A stretch of DNA of 64,000 bases, taken from assembly GCA_029817715.1 (NCBI GenBank), contig JARUPY010000539.1, positions 5,803,501-5,867,500 of the forward strand. Direction: 5' to 3'. A program made the position numbers and the translations under genes. This document shows positions 13,601-25,450 of this stretch, piece by piece (the first letter of the stretch is position 1; every line of letters begins with the position of its first letter). Source of the DNA: Melastoma dodecandrum. Lineage: Eukaryota > Streptophyta > Magnoliopsida > Myrtales > Melastomataceae. Under the pieces are notes generated by a model. The model was given only the letters and a program-made list of their open reading frames with translations. It had not been told where the DNA came from and ran no database searches.

Positions 13601-15177
13601 AGGGCATCATTTATTACATCCAGAAAATACACAATTCTCCATGAGAAAAAAATGCTTTATTATACACAGCTTAGAATTTGAGTCAGCATTGGGCATCTCC
13701 TGTGATTTTTATGTAAAGCAATATAAGTGAAGGTGTATTGTTTCCCAAAGAAAAGAAATGCAGGGCTTCCCACAGCACAAGGAATCGCTTAATAATTTTT
13801 CTACCTGCACCCTCAAGTAGACTACCGATAGTGATAAAGTTCTTATTAGCATTTATAATTATGTTATGTCACTCGCAGCAGGAATCAGTTTTAACTACGA
13901 CAACAAGCTAGCAATTAATCAACAAAGCAATCATTTATTGGCATACCAGAGGTCCAACCAGAAACAACGGATTCCATATAAAAAAGGACACAATAAATTA
14001 ATACCATCTAGAATCTTTGTATTATTTTTGTAGCCCTTCTTCTATTTGATATTTGGCAACAATTTTATTAGTTTCAGGCTCTTAAAAAATTTACTAGAGT
14101 AATTTAGTTTCAGTACCCTGTAAAAACCAAATAGCACTCTGGGTACCAAGTAGCTTTTGTTTATCATTGACATCCCCAAAGGATCAAAGCTATCAACCCA
14201 ACCAACAAATGAGACAAGCTGTGACTGTAGTCTCTACAACTATATAATGAGTACACTAGAGGTACCTATGTTCTGTTCTAAGCAGCCCACAAAGTTGACA
14301 GCCGCAAAATTACCAACCAGTCAATGGTATATAAGTTTACATTGTCTAACGGACAAAACACAACAAATGCTTACATATTTTTAGGACAAACTCTATTCAA
14401 CTTGCTAGTAAAGAGAAGGCACTCATAAATTAGGAAATTCAACAAATATAACTTCAATCATTCTGATGTAAGCTAACATCTAGAAAAAGCCACTGTACAT
14501 GTGGTTCCATGTGGGGATGTTTTAGGGCCACGTAACTGAACACTCGTTGTTACTTCAATTAATTTCCCTTTCCACACAAAAAGAAAATTTAAAAAAGAAG
14601 AAAAGAAAGAAACCCTCTATACATAAATTTCCAGCTTGAGAAGGTAAATATAGATTTTTTTCCAAAAATAATACTCCATTTTTTGTAATGGGTGGATCTA
14701 ACTTGTTACTAAATCCTCATAAACGAGTCTTCTGTGCCCATTATAATAAATGCCCAATTAATGTGATGCAGAGTAAGGAATGAAGTCATACAGAGTATAT
14801 TGCCTTTTGCACAAGTAACATAAACAGCAATCATCGACCAAATAAATTCAGACTTATCCATGTGGCTAATTAGGATTAAATCCGTAGTCTTGGGTTATTA
14901 CCATTAAAGAGAATAGCCTCATAGACAATGAGTAAGAAGTATCTATAAATATATAAACAACAAACAATATAACACCACCATAACTTCTCCACAAGCAGGT
15001 GAAAATTTGCTCATAACAGGTATTTAGTCCCCAAAAAAAAACATTCCCGAGGAATTTTGTTCTAGGAAAACAAGCATTAGAGTTCTGAACAGAAGTAGTT
15101 GCATGGCGGATATACCTAGCCTTCAAACTGTTTAAGTTTCCAAACCAATAAAGCACCAAAGCAAGATACATCCATAG

Positions 15178-18100
15178 TTATAGCTCATTCCCTCCCTCAG
15201 CAGCACTTGTATTTATTACTTTTCCTGCATCTTCAGCGGGAGCTTGGTTTGTTGAACTTCTGGGAAGGAAAAAGTGAACAGCTCACAAAGAAGGTCTCAG
15301 AACGGCATTAATATAAACTATTGAAGGTAACTTACAGTTTCAGCTTTTTGGCATTTTGCTGCTTAAAACTGCGAACAATATCAATCGCTGCTTTTTGGTG
15401 TTCCCTTGTCTGTGAATGCATTTCTAGACCTTCAACAGTCTCACAGTCCACCTTACATATGCGACACCATCCCATGCTTCCAGCCTGTCTCTTTCTTGAG
15501 TTGTCAAAAGGCTTGGAATCACCCTTCATGTCAGAAACCAATGACAGACAATGTAACTCCTTCAGAAGGCAAGGAAGATAAAAGTAAAGTGTAGACTGAT
15601 AATAAAACTTCTCCCTGCAATCAGTTTCATAATAATGTATGTGTATAGGGAGAAAAGAAATTCAAAATCAGGAAATGGTACTCAACTGGATACTTTCCAT
15701 CATTGAGGAATCCATGAGAAGAAATGTTGCTCCTAAATCTGGGCTCAAGAAATTGTGGATGATTCATCCTAATATTTCCAAATGATTCACGGCCAATTAG
15801 CTCTCTCGCGAGATCACGAGAGGATCCCAAACTGGCAGGCTCACCGAGTCTAAAATGACGAGAGCCCGGATGACCCCGCTGGAAGTCACTGTGCATGAGA
15901 TTGTGTGATCTCTGATCACCGTTCCTTGCAAGTTCGCCCATTCTGAGATTTCTAATTTCCCCAAACTCTTTCTGAAATGGGCCATGCAAACTAAGAGATT
16001 TAGATTCAGGAAAGAAGTGGTTACTCCTGTAAGGCTCCCCTCTATCAAGTTCTGGACCCAAATTCTGCAATGGAAGACCAGTAAGATCTCTAAAAGCATT
16101 CCTAGAAGGATCAGGATACTCTCGGCCAGGGTTGTGAGCAGGGAAACTGTCAATGTTACTCTGTCCAGGTACAGACTCGAGATGTCGGCCAGGCATGCGC
16201 CAAGAACTTACTCTCTGAATATGATCATTTGAACGACCAAATGATCTTTCTACCATATCAACATTAGGACCAAGTGGTTGGAAATTTCTTGATGAGGCTG
16301 CTATTTGCCCTGGCCAGTCAGGATTATGGCCATTAAAGGGTTTGCCAGCCAGGCTACTTCTTAAAGGGCTTCCTGAAGGGAAATAACCAAATGAACCAAC
16401 TTCCCTGACATCGTAATGAGGGCCATGAAATTTCCTTTGGTCTTCGTGGTTGATTGGGCGATCGTAACTTGGGTGAGGTGGCTCAATGAAGGACAAATCA
16501 GATCTGCCACCAGGAAAAGACTCCAATACTGGCCCAACTGCAGGGGGGCCCTTCACTCTTGACCTGTTGGAATGAAAATCAGAGGGCTGGCCAAATACAC
16601 CAGGTTCCATGCTACCTAAAAAGCGAGGGTCAGGACTTCCACCATCCATGTAACCAAGCCTGGGGTAAAAAAACTTCTCGGCTTTAAGAGCAGAGTTGGC
16701 ATTCTTGTGACCCATGATACTATGATGCTGTGAGTTCCTATTGAGCTCATGATCAATAGCTAGATCTAGCTGAGAAGGATGTGATACATGCTGTCGACTG
16801 GCTTCCTGACCAAATGAATTGACAAGGGCCTGAGCATGAGCCAACTTCTCCTCTTCCTGCCCAGATTGGTTAACAGCTTTAGTCCCATTACCAGGATTGT
16901 GAAGGGAACTGACCACGTGAACTGCCGGTTTCCCATCTTCTAGCGACGCTGTAAAGCCATCCATCCATTTCTTCTCCCCATGCACAGGTTTCTCTTCATA
17001 TTTGATGCCTATAACATCTTTCTGATCACCATTGCTATCTGTGATATCATGTGCATCCTCTGGATTTGCTGTGTCTTTTGCATCATCTAGAGAAGCAGGT
17101 TCTTGACTTTCATATGCAGATGCATCAGACTGTTTACGTTCGCCAACTTCACTAAAACCTTGCTGACCATCATTTCCAAGAGAAGATGAAGCATCATCCC
17201 TAACAATAGTTGCTTTGGAGAGGAGATCCACATGCTGCCCATTGGCATTTTTCTCTGGTTTTGAATGTAAATTTCCGGAAGGTTGCTGCTCCGAAGGTAG
17301 ATGCACCTCTCTCTTGGAATTGACATTCAGGTTAAATCCAGCAGATATTGCATGAGAATTGGCTGGAACAGCCATGTGTGGAAACATCTGGGGGGTCACA
17401 GGCCTTCCAATAAGATTACGAGACTGGTTTGGAGCTCGCAAGTTCACTGAAGCGATTGCATTTGGCAGACGGTGTGGGAAGGCACCATGTTGCACCTGAG
17501 GTGGAAGAGATTGCGGACCAGGCTGATGAACAGACTGGGAATTCTGTACAACTGCTGACTGTCCCCCCAAAGGTTGTTTCTGCGGAAGATATATCTGCTG
17601 AGGATACTGCCGTGTCACAGTATGCTGTGGAACAGGAAGCCCTGGTTGTTGAGATGGAGGGCGCATAAGCTGCTGCTGTACAGTAGGCAAACCTGGTAAT
17701 TGAGCAGGGGAAGGCAATACACTTGATTGCTGCTGATGTGGAACTGCAATGTGAGGACGAAATGGTCGAGCTTGAGGAGGCGGTTGAGGAAATTGTGCTT
17801 GATTCTGCACAAGATGAGGCTGTGTGTTAGGCTGAACAAGATGAGGCTGTGCGTTAGGCTGCACAAGTATGGGCAGAGGCTGCAGAGATCCTGGAATTGG
17901 TTGAGCCTGGGGGTATGACTGATATTCCGTTACAGCTTGGGACAAAGGACGCTGCCCATGAGTTTGAGCAATGACTTGCTGATTTGCCGGCAGATGAGGA
18001 TGTTGGATTACTACTGCAGGAGGAGTCTGAGAAGGAACCTGAGGAGCTGTACTAGGCTGATGTTGCAGAGAGGAATTTATCATGGGCTGAACCCCTGGCT

Positions 18101-19363
18101 GAGGCATTTGAGGTAGAAACTGCTGATTTGGCGGCACCTGTGTCACTGCTTGCATAAAAGGCTGAGTGGGATAGTGTGCTGGCTGGGAATCATGCTGTGT
18201 AATAGAAAGAGTCACAAGCTGAGATGGCTGAACTTGAGATGGAAGCTGCGAAGGGGGCGGGATGGTAGGTTGTACTTGAGCATTCGAAGGCGGTGCTATT
18301 GCAACAGCAGGAGCATGAGTCTGCCTTTGCATAAGAAGTTGCTGCTGCCCAGGATGCTGACCGTGGACAAGGGGCTGAGGCTGAGGCTGTACCTGTGATT
18401 GAGGCTGAGGCTGTACCTGTGATTGAGGTTGAGGCTGTACCTGAGCTTGTTGTGCCTGATAGGGGTAATACTGTTGATATTGTTGTTGATATAGATCATA
18501 ACCTACATATTGTTGATAATACTGTTGGTATTGATGCTGTTGCTGCTGATACCACTGTTCTGGAGTCGGTACAATAGTCTGACCAGCCACTGGCACTTGA
18601 GCACTAGTGATTTGAGGATTTGACATTGGTCCAGGCATCGCAGTTTGAGAGACTGGGGCTTGAGAATTTGAAGTCCCAGTATTTTTCAAATTCAGACTCT
18701 GGTCTGCAGCACTTGAGACCCCAGCAAGTTGAGAACCTTCAGCAGGTGGTTGTGTTTCGACACCCTGTAGATTCTTGGACATGAGAAGCACATTTGACAG
18801 CGTAAACACGTGACCATTAACCCAACAATCTGTACCAAACACTCACAGGACAGGTTTGTGCATGTTCCAGTACTTGACGGTGGACAATTTGAATCCCGCA
18901 TCGGTTGCACACAACAGGAGAGTTTCCGAACGCACAACCAGGACAATGATTTAGGCACTCCGATAATGGACCTTGCCAAGTGCATCCACTCCTGTGGTAG
19001 AGGCAATGCACAGGTACTTTCCCAATAGCCTCTGCCAGTGCTCTGTTTGATTCGGTAAGCAGCTGTCATACAAAACCCGAAAACTTCAAATTAAACCTTC
19101 CGAGACTAAATTTCCAAATAACGAAAAAGGAAACCTCGAAAGCAACACACACAAACCTTAGAATCTGATTCCGTAACTAGGTAGCCATCATATGGGCAAG
19201 CTCTACTGCTGTTGGCAATGTAACTCAAGCATGGCTTGCAATAAAGGTGTGTGCACTGTGACTGGAGAGCTTCGTTTGGGTTCACCAATAAACGACAAAC
19301 CGGGCAGAAGTACTCTCCAGCGAGAGATTGTATGTTGACGATGCACTCGTTGTCGAATCCCAT
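15178..19363 (-). CDS. RING / TRAF-type zinc finger / Q-P-rich / C2H2 protein
   Basis: Five exons keep phase: 19363-19157, 19062-18847, 18764-15687, 15523-15336 and 15259-15178, giving about 1256 residues. Exon 1 has a RING finger (C20, C23, C37, H39, C42, C45, C56, D59), the usual mark of a ubiquitin E3 ligase. Exon 2 has a TRAF-type Cys/His segment (CLYHRSGCTWQG, then NHCPGCAF and CNRCG). The 1 kb-residue exon 3 is Gln/Pro-rich with tyrosines at first, then Ser/Gly/Arg-rich. Exon 4 has a U1/matrin-like C2H2 finger (WCRICKVDCETVEGLEMHSQ, then TREHQK), a type often tied to RNA binding. Exon 5 gives an acidic tail. I recall similar uncharacterised plant proteins. The exon 3 donor (CCA|GTTGAG) is non-consensus and the most doubtful junction. 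Confidence 0.82.
18376..18441 (-). repeat. Coding minisatellite, 24-bp unit
   Basis: Nearly three copies of a 24-base unit inside exon 3 of the zinc-finger gene, encoding QVQPQPQS repeats. A second, 30-base repeat encoding QPHLVQPN lies near 17810-17870. Both keep the reading frame and are likely sites of length variation. Confidence 0.8.
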
Positions 19364-19639
19364 GCCGGTCCACGACTACCGTGAATTCAAGGAAAGCACA
19401 AAATTACCACCAATCCGATCAGAATCCACAACCCTAAGACGGCAGAAAATCGTCCGCCACTTGATGATCCCACGAGAATCAACAAAATCGCAAACATCAA
19501 CGGCGATCCATGATTCATGCAAGAAAATCAAAAAGGAATGGATACGCAGAAAGGTCGACCCAGTTGGTTTCTTCACCTAAAAGGAACTCCAAGGCAGGGG
19601 CTTAAGACTGGGAGGCAGGCGTTGAAACCGAAATCAAGT

Positions 19640-22240
19640 CAAGCATCCCCCCCCACATCCTTCCATCGCTAGCTAGGGTTCCTCCCTTTTTTTTTTATCC
19701 GTGACGTACCACTGCATCGAGTTTTGTTGTTAACTTAATTAGCGTTAGTAAAAAAAAAATATTTTGTATTTTAAAAATAATATCATGAATTTTATTTTAT
19801 TTTTAAAGTCGATTTATTCTTTTATATTTTTTAAATTACTCATTTTTTTTAAATTTTAGTTTTTAAGACGATGAGCGTTATTGTTTCGCTCAAAAACGAA
19901 TTCAGTTCAATATATATTTATTTGAAAAGGAACATCAAGAAAAATTTTGTGTCGATACCACGCGTACATTGATTTCGGAAATTGCCGTCCAAGATTCTAA
20001 TGGAAGGAAGGAAGCTTTGCTTATTCCCGAGACCATTTCAACAAAAAAGGAGGGAATCAATTAGCCGCAAGGCGGCAGGCATACTCATCTATCAATCTCT
20101 CCAGTGATATTTCCATACGGCGAGGCAAAAGCTTCCACGTTACTACAGCCATTTCAACAAAAGCTTTCAGGAAGGACCGTGTGATCAGTGTAAGCAAATG
20201 TCCTGCTATTTAATAAAAGAATTCATCATCCAAGATCTATCTGATTACAGCAGGTACATGGCAAATAAAAAAGATGCCATAGAAGAAGAATATGAACAGA
20301 CATTTCAATACAGATAAGAGATGTGGTTTACCTACTCCAGGCCTCCTCCCAACCCAGTCAGTCCTTCATCCATCAGTAAAACACATCAACGACTTCGCTG
20401 GGGGGGTGATTCACTCCATTGCCATGGGTCTTTCCTGCTCTTTTTGTCTTTAAATCTTAAAATAACATCGATGAACATTAGTTAAGAAGTTAAGAAAGGA
20501 AATCGGCACATGCATAGTGTTCTCTCTACCGAGTTGTGTCTAAAGCTAAAGTACTCCTTCAAATTTCCGCTTCAGTCATAACAGCTTTCCCCTTTCTGCT
20601 GCATCTCTGGGATATAGGAGGACAGCACAAATCGGCAGGCACAATTTTTCAGGGCACATTAAGGAATAATGGCTGCTTACGGGAGAATACTGAGAAGTTT
20701 CTTAGTCATTTGAGAATTCAAAATTTGCATGGGAAACAAGAGACTTAAAAGTAAGAGAGATACTTCAGGGAGACCATTAAGGTACCCTCTCCGCTCGTGA
20801 TTGAAGTTGTCCAGCAGATTCATATTGTCCACATTAAACTGAAACAAGTTGAAATTTTTGGAAGGACCTACTATTGGGACATTACATGCCAGAACACATT
20901 GTATCCACTGACAATAACATACTATTGAACAATTTTATAGTTAGTCTTAGAGTTTCAAAACACGTCCCGACGTTAAATTCTATGGTTTTGTGATTACGGT
21001 GGGGGTTATACTCGCTAAATTCTTGTAATAATTTCTTCCGGCCTTCTCACATGGTTGAAAAAACATCATCTAGTCAAATTTCTCATATTTTAACTTAACT
21101 TTAACCTCAACCTCGGTCATATCCTCATCATCAACCTCAACATCCATGATCCTCCTCAATTACAGGCAACTCATCAGGTTCATCTCTATCAGCCTTACCT
21201 TCCTCATCCTCTTCCTCATCGGCAGGTGCATCCCCCTCTAACTGATCAGACAATTCTTCAAGATCATCTTCCTTTAATTGATTAGGAACCTCATTAGGAT
21301 CTCCCTCCAAAGGATTAGGACCCGGATCACCAGAACGAGCACCTATCAAAATCACTTACATTCCCTTACCTTCACAATATATGTCCACCTTCCCACCTTA
21401 TTCACATTCTTTTTATCATTTTCACTATTTCATCATATCCTAAAATTTCCTTCACCGTGTACAAACCATGTCCTAAAAAATCATACCATATTTTGTTACA
21501 CCCTAAGAAGACCGAAGTCCCTCGCTAGAGCAACTAAAGTGAAATATCCAGTTATGTCACAGTCAAACCCACCATGTTTAACTATTGTACTACCATTTTA
21601 AGTTTACTAACTCAGAAAAAACGCATCCTCCCACCAAAATGCCTGTTCAAATTAATCCTATTCAATTTAACATCTTCAACTACAACCTACTTAAACTCAA
21701 ATACAAACAATATCTCAAAATAAGAATTACTAAGCAACGTACTCACGAGATTTTATACTTTAGGCAAACACCGACAATGTTGCTTCCACAGAGAATGCTT
21801 CTACACCTTGCAAGATCCTCTTCGTACAACTTCGTCCAGTGATGTCCACACCTTACGCTTGATTCCTGGCCTCCCTTGGTTAGTGTTTTTGGTGTGGGTT
21901 TCTTTCTACAGTTAATTTTTTTTTTCCTTTATGGATTGACAATTCGTTATTTGAGGAAGCACACTCCCTTCTCGGTTAATTCATTCAATCATGTCGGTTC
22001 CATTAAAAAAAATTATGAAAATATAACCAATAATTTTGAAATTTAGAAAATAATATGAAAATTTCGAATTCGGGATTTCATAATTATTTTTTCAATCTAA
22101 CTTGTTTTTTTCTATTAAGTGACATGTTTTATTATTTTTTTCAGTTAGGATTCCGATGTAGGAAGTGTGTTGACCTTTGCTAATTCAACGTTTTGCATTT
22201 CGCCTTACGTGTTAATTCAAAATCAATGATAAAATTATAT
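19640..22240. other. AT-rich intergenic, one acidic ORF
   Basis: No recognised gene. A minus-strand frame at 21137-21355 encodes an acidic Glu/Asp/Pro-rich peptide containing GPNPLEGDPNEVPNQLKEDD. It could be a low-complexity accident or the tail of an old gag-like protein; nothing around it confirms either. The rest is poly-A/T-rich sequence. Confidence 0.35.
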
Positions 22241-22244
22241 AGGC

Positions 22245-22476
22245 AAAATATCGATATTTGACCCATCATAGCCCAACTTTACGTTTTGGCATATCGTTTA
22301 AAAAGTTTTTAATTTGGCCTTATTTCAATTTCATTTTTCGATTTGGCCTTATTCCTAACGGCCGTTACGATTTCGACGGTAAACCTTTAGATTATCCGAC
22401 GTGTCTTGAAAAGTTTTTTTTGTTTTTGCTATGTGGACTATCAGCAACGAAATAAATCAAGAAGGGGGTTAGGGTT
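22245..22476 (+). repeat. Left terminal inverted repeat of MULE
   Basis: Pairs with 24550-24783. The outer 110 bases are highly similar (tttggccttatttcaatt and gatttggccttattcctaac are shared). The middle is diverged, and the innermost 30 bases are again nearly identical. Confidence 0.85.
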
Positions 22477-22716
22477 AGTGTTCTTCAACCGTTCTTCGAT
22501 TTGGGATTTGGGATTTAATCGTATGTTCTTCGATTCCGGGCCGTCTGGATGTTTGTTCCTCGATTCCTTAGTTGTTCTTCTTCCCGGTAAGTGGATTGTG
22601 TCTATTTCTTCATTTTGTAATGGTTGTTGTTTGTATGGTTCTTACCTACATTTGCTTGGGTTGTTGTAAGGGATTGTTTCGCATACTTAACGGTTCTTGA
22701 ATGTGGACGGGTCAAA

Positions 22717-23775
22717 ATGAAGCACCTTTCCATGGACATGCATGTAGGTGGTGTAATGTCGCAGGGGCATAGATTTGTGTACGTTGGTGGCAGGGTGTTT
22801 AAATATGGGAATGTAGATTGCAATCTGATGGGCTATTTCACCTTGGTAGCCTTTTCTCAAGATTTTGATTGTAGTGTTAGGAAGATGTGGTATGCTCTTC
22901 CAGATGATAGTGTGAAGGAAATTTTTGTGATAAGGATGTTTTAGATATGTGCGATGCATATCCCGATGGTTTAACTGTGAGTATTTATTGTGAAGGGACG
23001 ATGATAGAGCAGTGATCTGACCATGAAGTATTGGATGATGACAGCAGTCTTGATATTAGCCTTAGTCTTACTAATTGTGGTGAGGATATTAGTCCTAGGC
23101 TTTCTGACAATGATGAAGGAGATGTGGGTATCTCAGAGCCACAACATGACTTACATATGCATGATGTGGATGTCCAAGAGAGGGTGGCTGGAGTTTATCC
23201 TGAAATTGAAGATGTTAGTGGTGCTGTTAATGTGGATGTAGAAGGTTCTATAAGTAATGTGGTTCAACCTGATGAGGTAGAAGAATCTGAGTATGAGAAG
23301 TCAGATGAGGATATGCTTCCAGACGATGGTACATCCACAATATGATCCAGGATGAGGCACTTGAAATCTGAACTGAGTAACTATAATCCAGATTGTGATC
23401 ATAAGCAGATAAAGTTCAAACTTGGAATGTGTTTTGAGACACCATGGTAGATGCATAATACTATAGAGGTATGCCATTGCTAATGGATTAAATTTACGTT
23501 GGAAGCAAAGTTCCAAACTAAAGCAGGAGGCTGTGTGCGAACCTAGATGTCCCTGGAGAGTGTATGGATCTTGGATGAAGAAATATGGGTCATTTGCTAT
23601 AAAAAATGTATTGAACAGTCACACATGTGCATGTGACATGCAAAATAGGCAAGCTACTATAAAATGGTTAGCTGAACAGTTCGTGGAAGGTAATATAAGA
23701 AGAGTTGATGTCACGGCGAAAGAAATTCAAGATGAGGTCATGAAGAAGTACACCATTGACGTTGGACTTGATCAC
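22717..23775 (+). pseudogene. MULE transposase N-terminal part, decayed
   Basis: The first block (22717-22944, containing RFVYVGGRVFKYGNVD and KMWYALPDD) resembles the PB1-like domain at the start of plant MuDR-type transposases. The frame is then lost by a shift near 22930 (the next block, DMCDAYPDG, is in another frame) and a stop at about 23012. An acidic linker (23031-23345) follows. Then comes the MuDR DNA-binding domain, with CEPRCPWRVYGSWMKKYGSF, HTCACDMQNRQATIKWLAEQ and IQDEVMKKYTIDV. Similarity stops near 23770, where the MULE catalytic domain and SWIM zinc finger should begin. Confidence 0.75.
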
Positions 23776-24193
23776 CTCAACCTCAAGATGTTTCATTACA
23801 TCTTCCATTTCAGATTCTCTCTTCTACGTCATCTGATGCTTACCTTCTAACATCTTTTTAGTCTCAACAAGATGCGATATTACTTCTTTCTGGCGAGGGG
23901 GTATAACTTCGTCATACCAGCTGAAAAAGCCTCAATCATCATCCTATTGCAAACAAAAAAAGCACAAAAACATAAATCTGAACATCAGGTACAGACAACC
24001 ATATACAGACACAGAAACAACAAGTACAGAAAACATTCCACATTGGACAACGAAAGAATCGTCTTCCTGGATTACTTCTACTCCAGGAGGTGTACAATAC
24101 AGCTCACGACCTATGTTTGCACCTTCTTTCACTAGTAACAGAGTTAGAATTTGCCGAGACCGCACCTGTTTCAAAGCTCTCGCTAGAACTCAT
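23760..24193 (-). pseudogene. GRF zinc-finger protein, broken, inside MULE
   Basis: Read from the ATG at 24193, the frame starts MSSSESFETG and reaches SWSRSNPGRRFFRCPMWN, the hallmark of a GRF-type zinc finger (usually C-x-CG...NPGRRF..C). A second block after a likely intron has GFFSWYDEVIPPRQKEVISH, then a coiled-coil tail (KKMLEGKHQM, and KRESEMEDVMKHLEVEVIK in a shifted frame). Two TGA codons fall where conserved residues are expected, one before AVLYTS and one before GFFSW. It runs antisense to the transposase remnant and ends where the DNA-binding domain stops. Confidence 0.7.
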
Positions 24194-24549
24194 AATAATC
24201 AACCTGTGCACTTAACAATAAACATGAATAACACCTATACACACTTTTGTATCAGTTCGGAATCATAAACCCAATACCTTACAAACAACCCATTTAGAAA
24301 AACCCGACCCAAGAACCCTTACATAATCAAGAAACAGACACAAACCCATTCAGAAAACCCAACCTATGAACCCTAACAGAATCAACAAACAAACACATAC
24401 AATACAACTGATAGGCAGAATAATGAAGGAATCAAGAAACAGGAACGAAAAACCAAGGAAATGAGGAACAAGCCCTAAGAACAAGCCCTAACCTAGGAAA
24501 GGAGGAACAAATCCTCTGTCCCAGATCACCTCCGTACAAAAACCCAAAC

Positions 24550-24785
24550 CCTAACCCCCTTCTTGATTTATTTCGTTGATTATTGTCCACGTAGTATAAA
24601 AATGTTTCGTTAGAGACACGTTAGACCACGTAGGAACAGAATAAGGGACGTTAAAGACATGTCAACTATTCATAATGCCCGTTAGGAATAAGGCCAAATC
24701 GAAAGTAAAATTGAAATAAGGCCAAATTAAAAAGTTTTTAAACGGTATGCCAAAACGTAAAGTTGAGCTATTTATGAGGCCTGTA
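24550..24785 (-). repeat. Right terminal inverted repeat of MULE
   Basis: Inverted copy of 22245-22476. The shared outer block runs through caactttacgttttggcata to the aacgggcatt region. The right end adjoins a GC-rich segment (tacgcgcgccctccggcc) unlike the element. Confidence 0.85.
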
Positions 24786-24789
24786 CGCG

Positions 24790-25450
24790 CGCCCTCCGGC
24801 CTAGCACGCGCGTGGCGGTTCGAACGACCCGAGGATCCGGGCCCGCTCCCCAAGGCCCAATCTGGTCGGCGTCACAACTCGAGCGTCGGACACTACAGAA
24901 CAAAATTGGGTTGGACTATTTCTTAATTCCCGAATGGACCTGCGGGACCTGTTTGGTTGATTTGGGAATGCCGAAACCCCTGAGTCAGGATGTTGAGGAC
25001 GATTTGGTGTTGTTGACGAAACCATGCTCCGATCTATACATGTAGACCATGATATCAAACCAAAAGAAGCTTCCTCCGACGCTCATGTGCCGTCATGAGA
25101 AGGTTAGGCAAACAACTACTTATTCCTTGATTCGGATAAACTGTAAGGAGGAACGTATATGTCTCTAGCTTGTAACGATACAAGAAGGATCGTGTGTGTG
25201 TGTATGTAGCGTCTACTTGGGGTTGCTAGGCGGTGGGACGAAGCGATCGGAAGGTGATCGTCTGCAAGGAGCCAAGACTTGGAACTGAGGAAGAAGTCTA
25301 ATCGTGCGTGGGAACGGCTGGAACAGAGGTTTTGTCGCCAATGTAAGGTGAGCGCCGGCTGAAGCAGTTAGGAGAGCGAAATTTGGAAGGCGAATTGTGG
25401 CTGTCGGTCCCAATGAAAACGACTGTCCTTGGGAGTGTGATGGAGGTGTT
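24790..25450. other. Unassigned segment right of the MULE
   Basis: A GC-rich patch at 24785-24890 and mixed sequence to 25450 show only short frames without recognisable domains. A GT repeat lies at about 25191-25203. Confidence 0.35.

Larger units (their letters stand above)
9740..15170. other. AT-rich intergenic stretch, no gene seen
   Basis: About 5.4 kb with only short, low-complexity open frames on either strand. I find no domain, tRNA or clear transposon terminus. It holds a poly(C) run, a GA microsatellite and many A/T-rich tracts. It lies downstream of the minus-strand zinc-finger gene and could include unrecognised non-coding sequence or an old, unreadable insertion. Confidence 0.5.
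22245..24785 (+). mobile_element. Mutator-like element (MULE), defective
   Basis: The ends are long inverted repeats of about 230 bp. The left end reads caactttacgttttggcata, and the same string appears reversed near 24770. The inner edge, aaataaatcaagaagggggt, is found at about 22451 and, inverted, at about 24552-24577. Between them is a MULE transposase start with its DNA-binding domain but no catalytic DDE domain, and on the opposite strand a broken GRF zinc-finger gene. The 9-bp target duplication could not be fixed by eye because the outermost bases of the two ends differ. The element cannot move by itself. Confidence 0.8.

Noticed and set aside
15797..16153. 118-codon minus-strand frame
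   Set aside because: Alternative frame within exon 3 of the zinc-finger gene.
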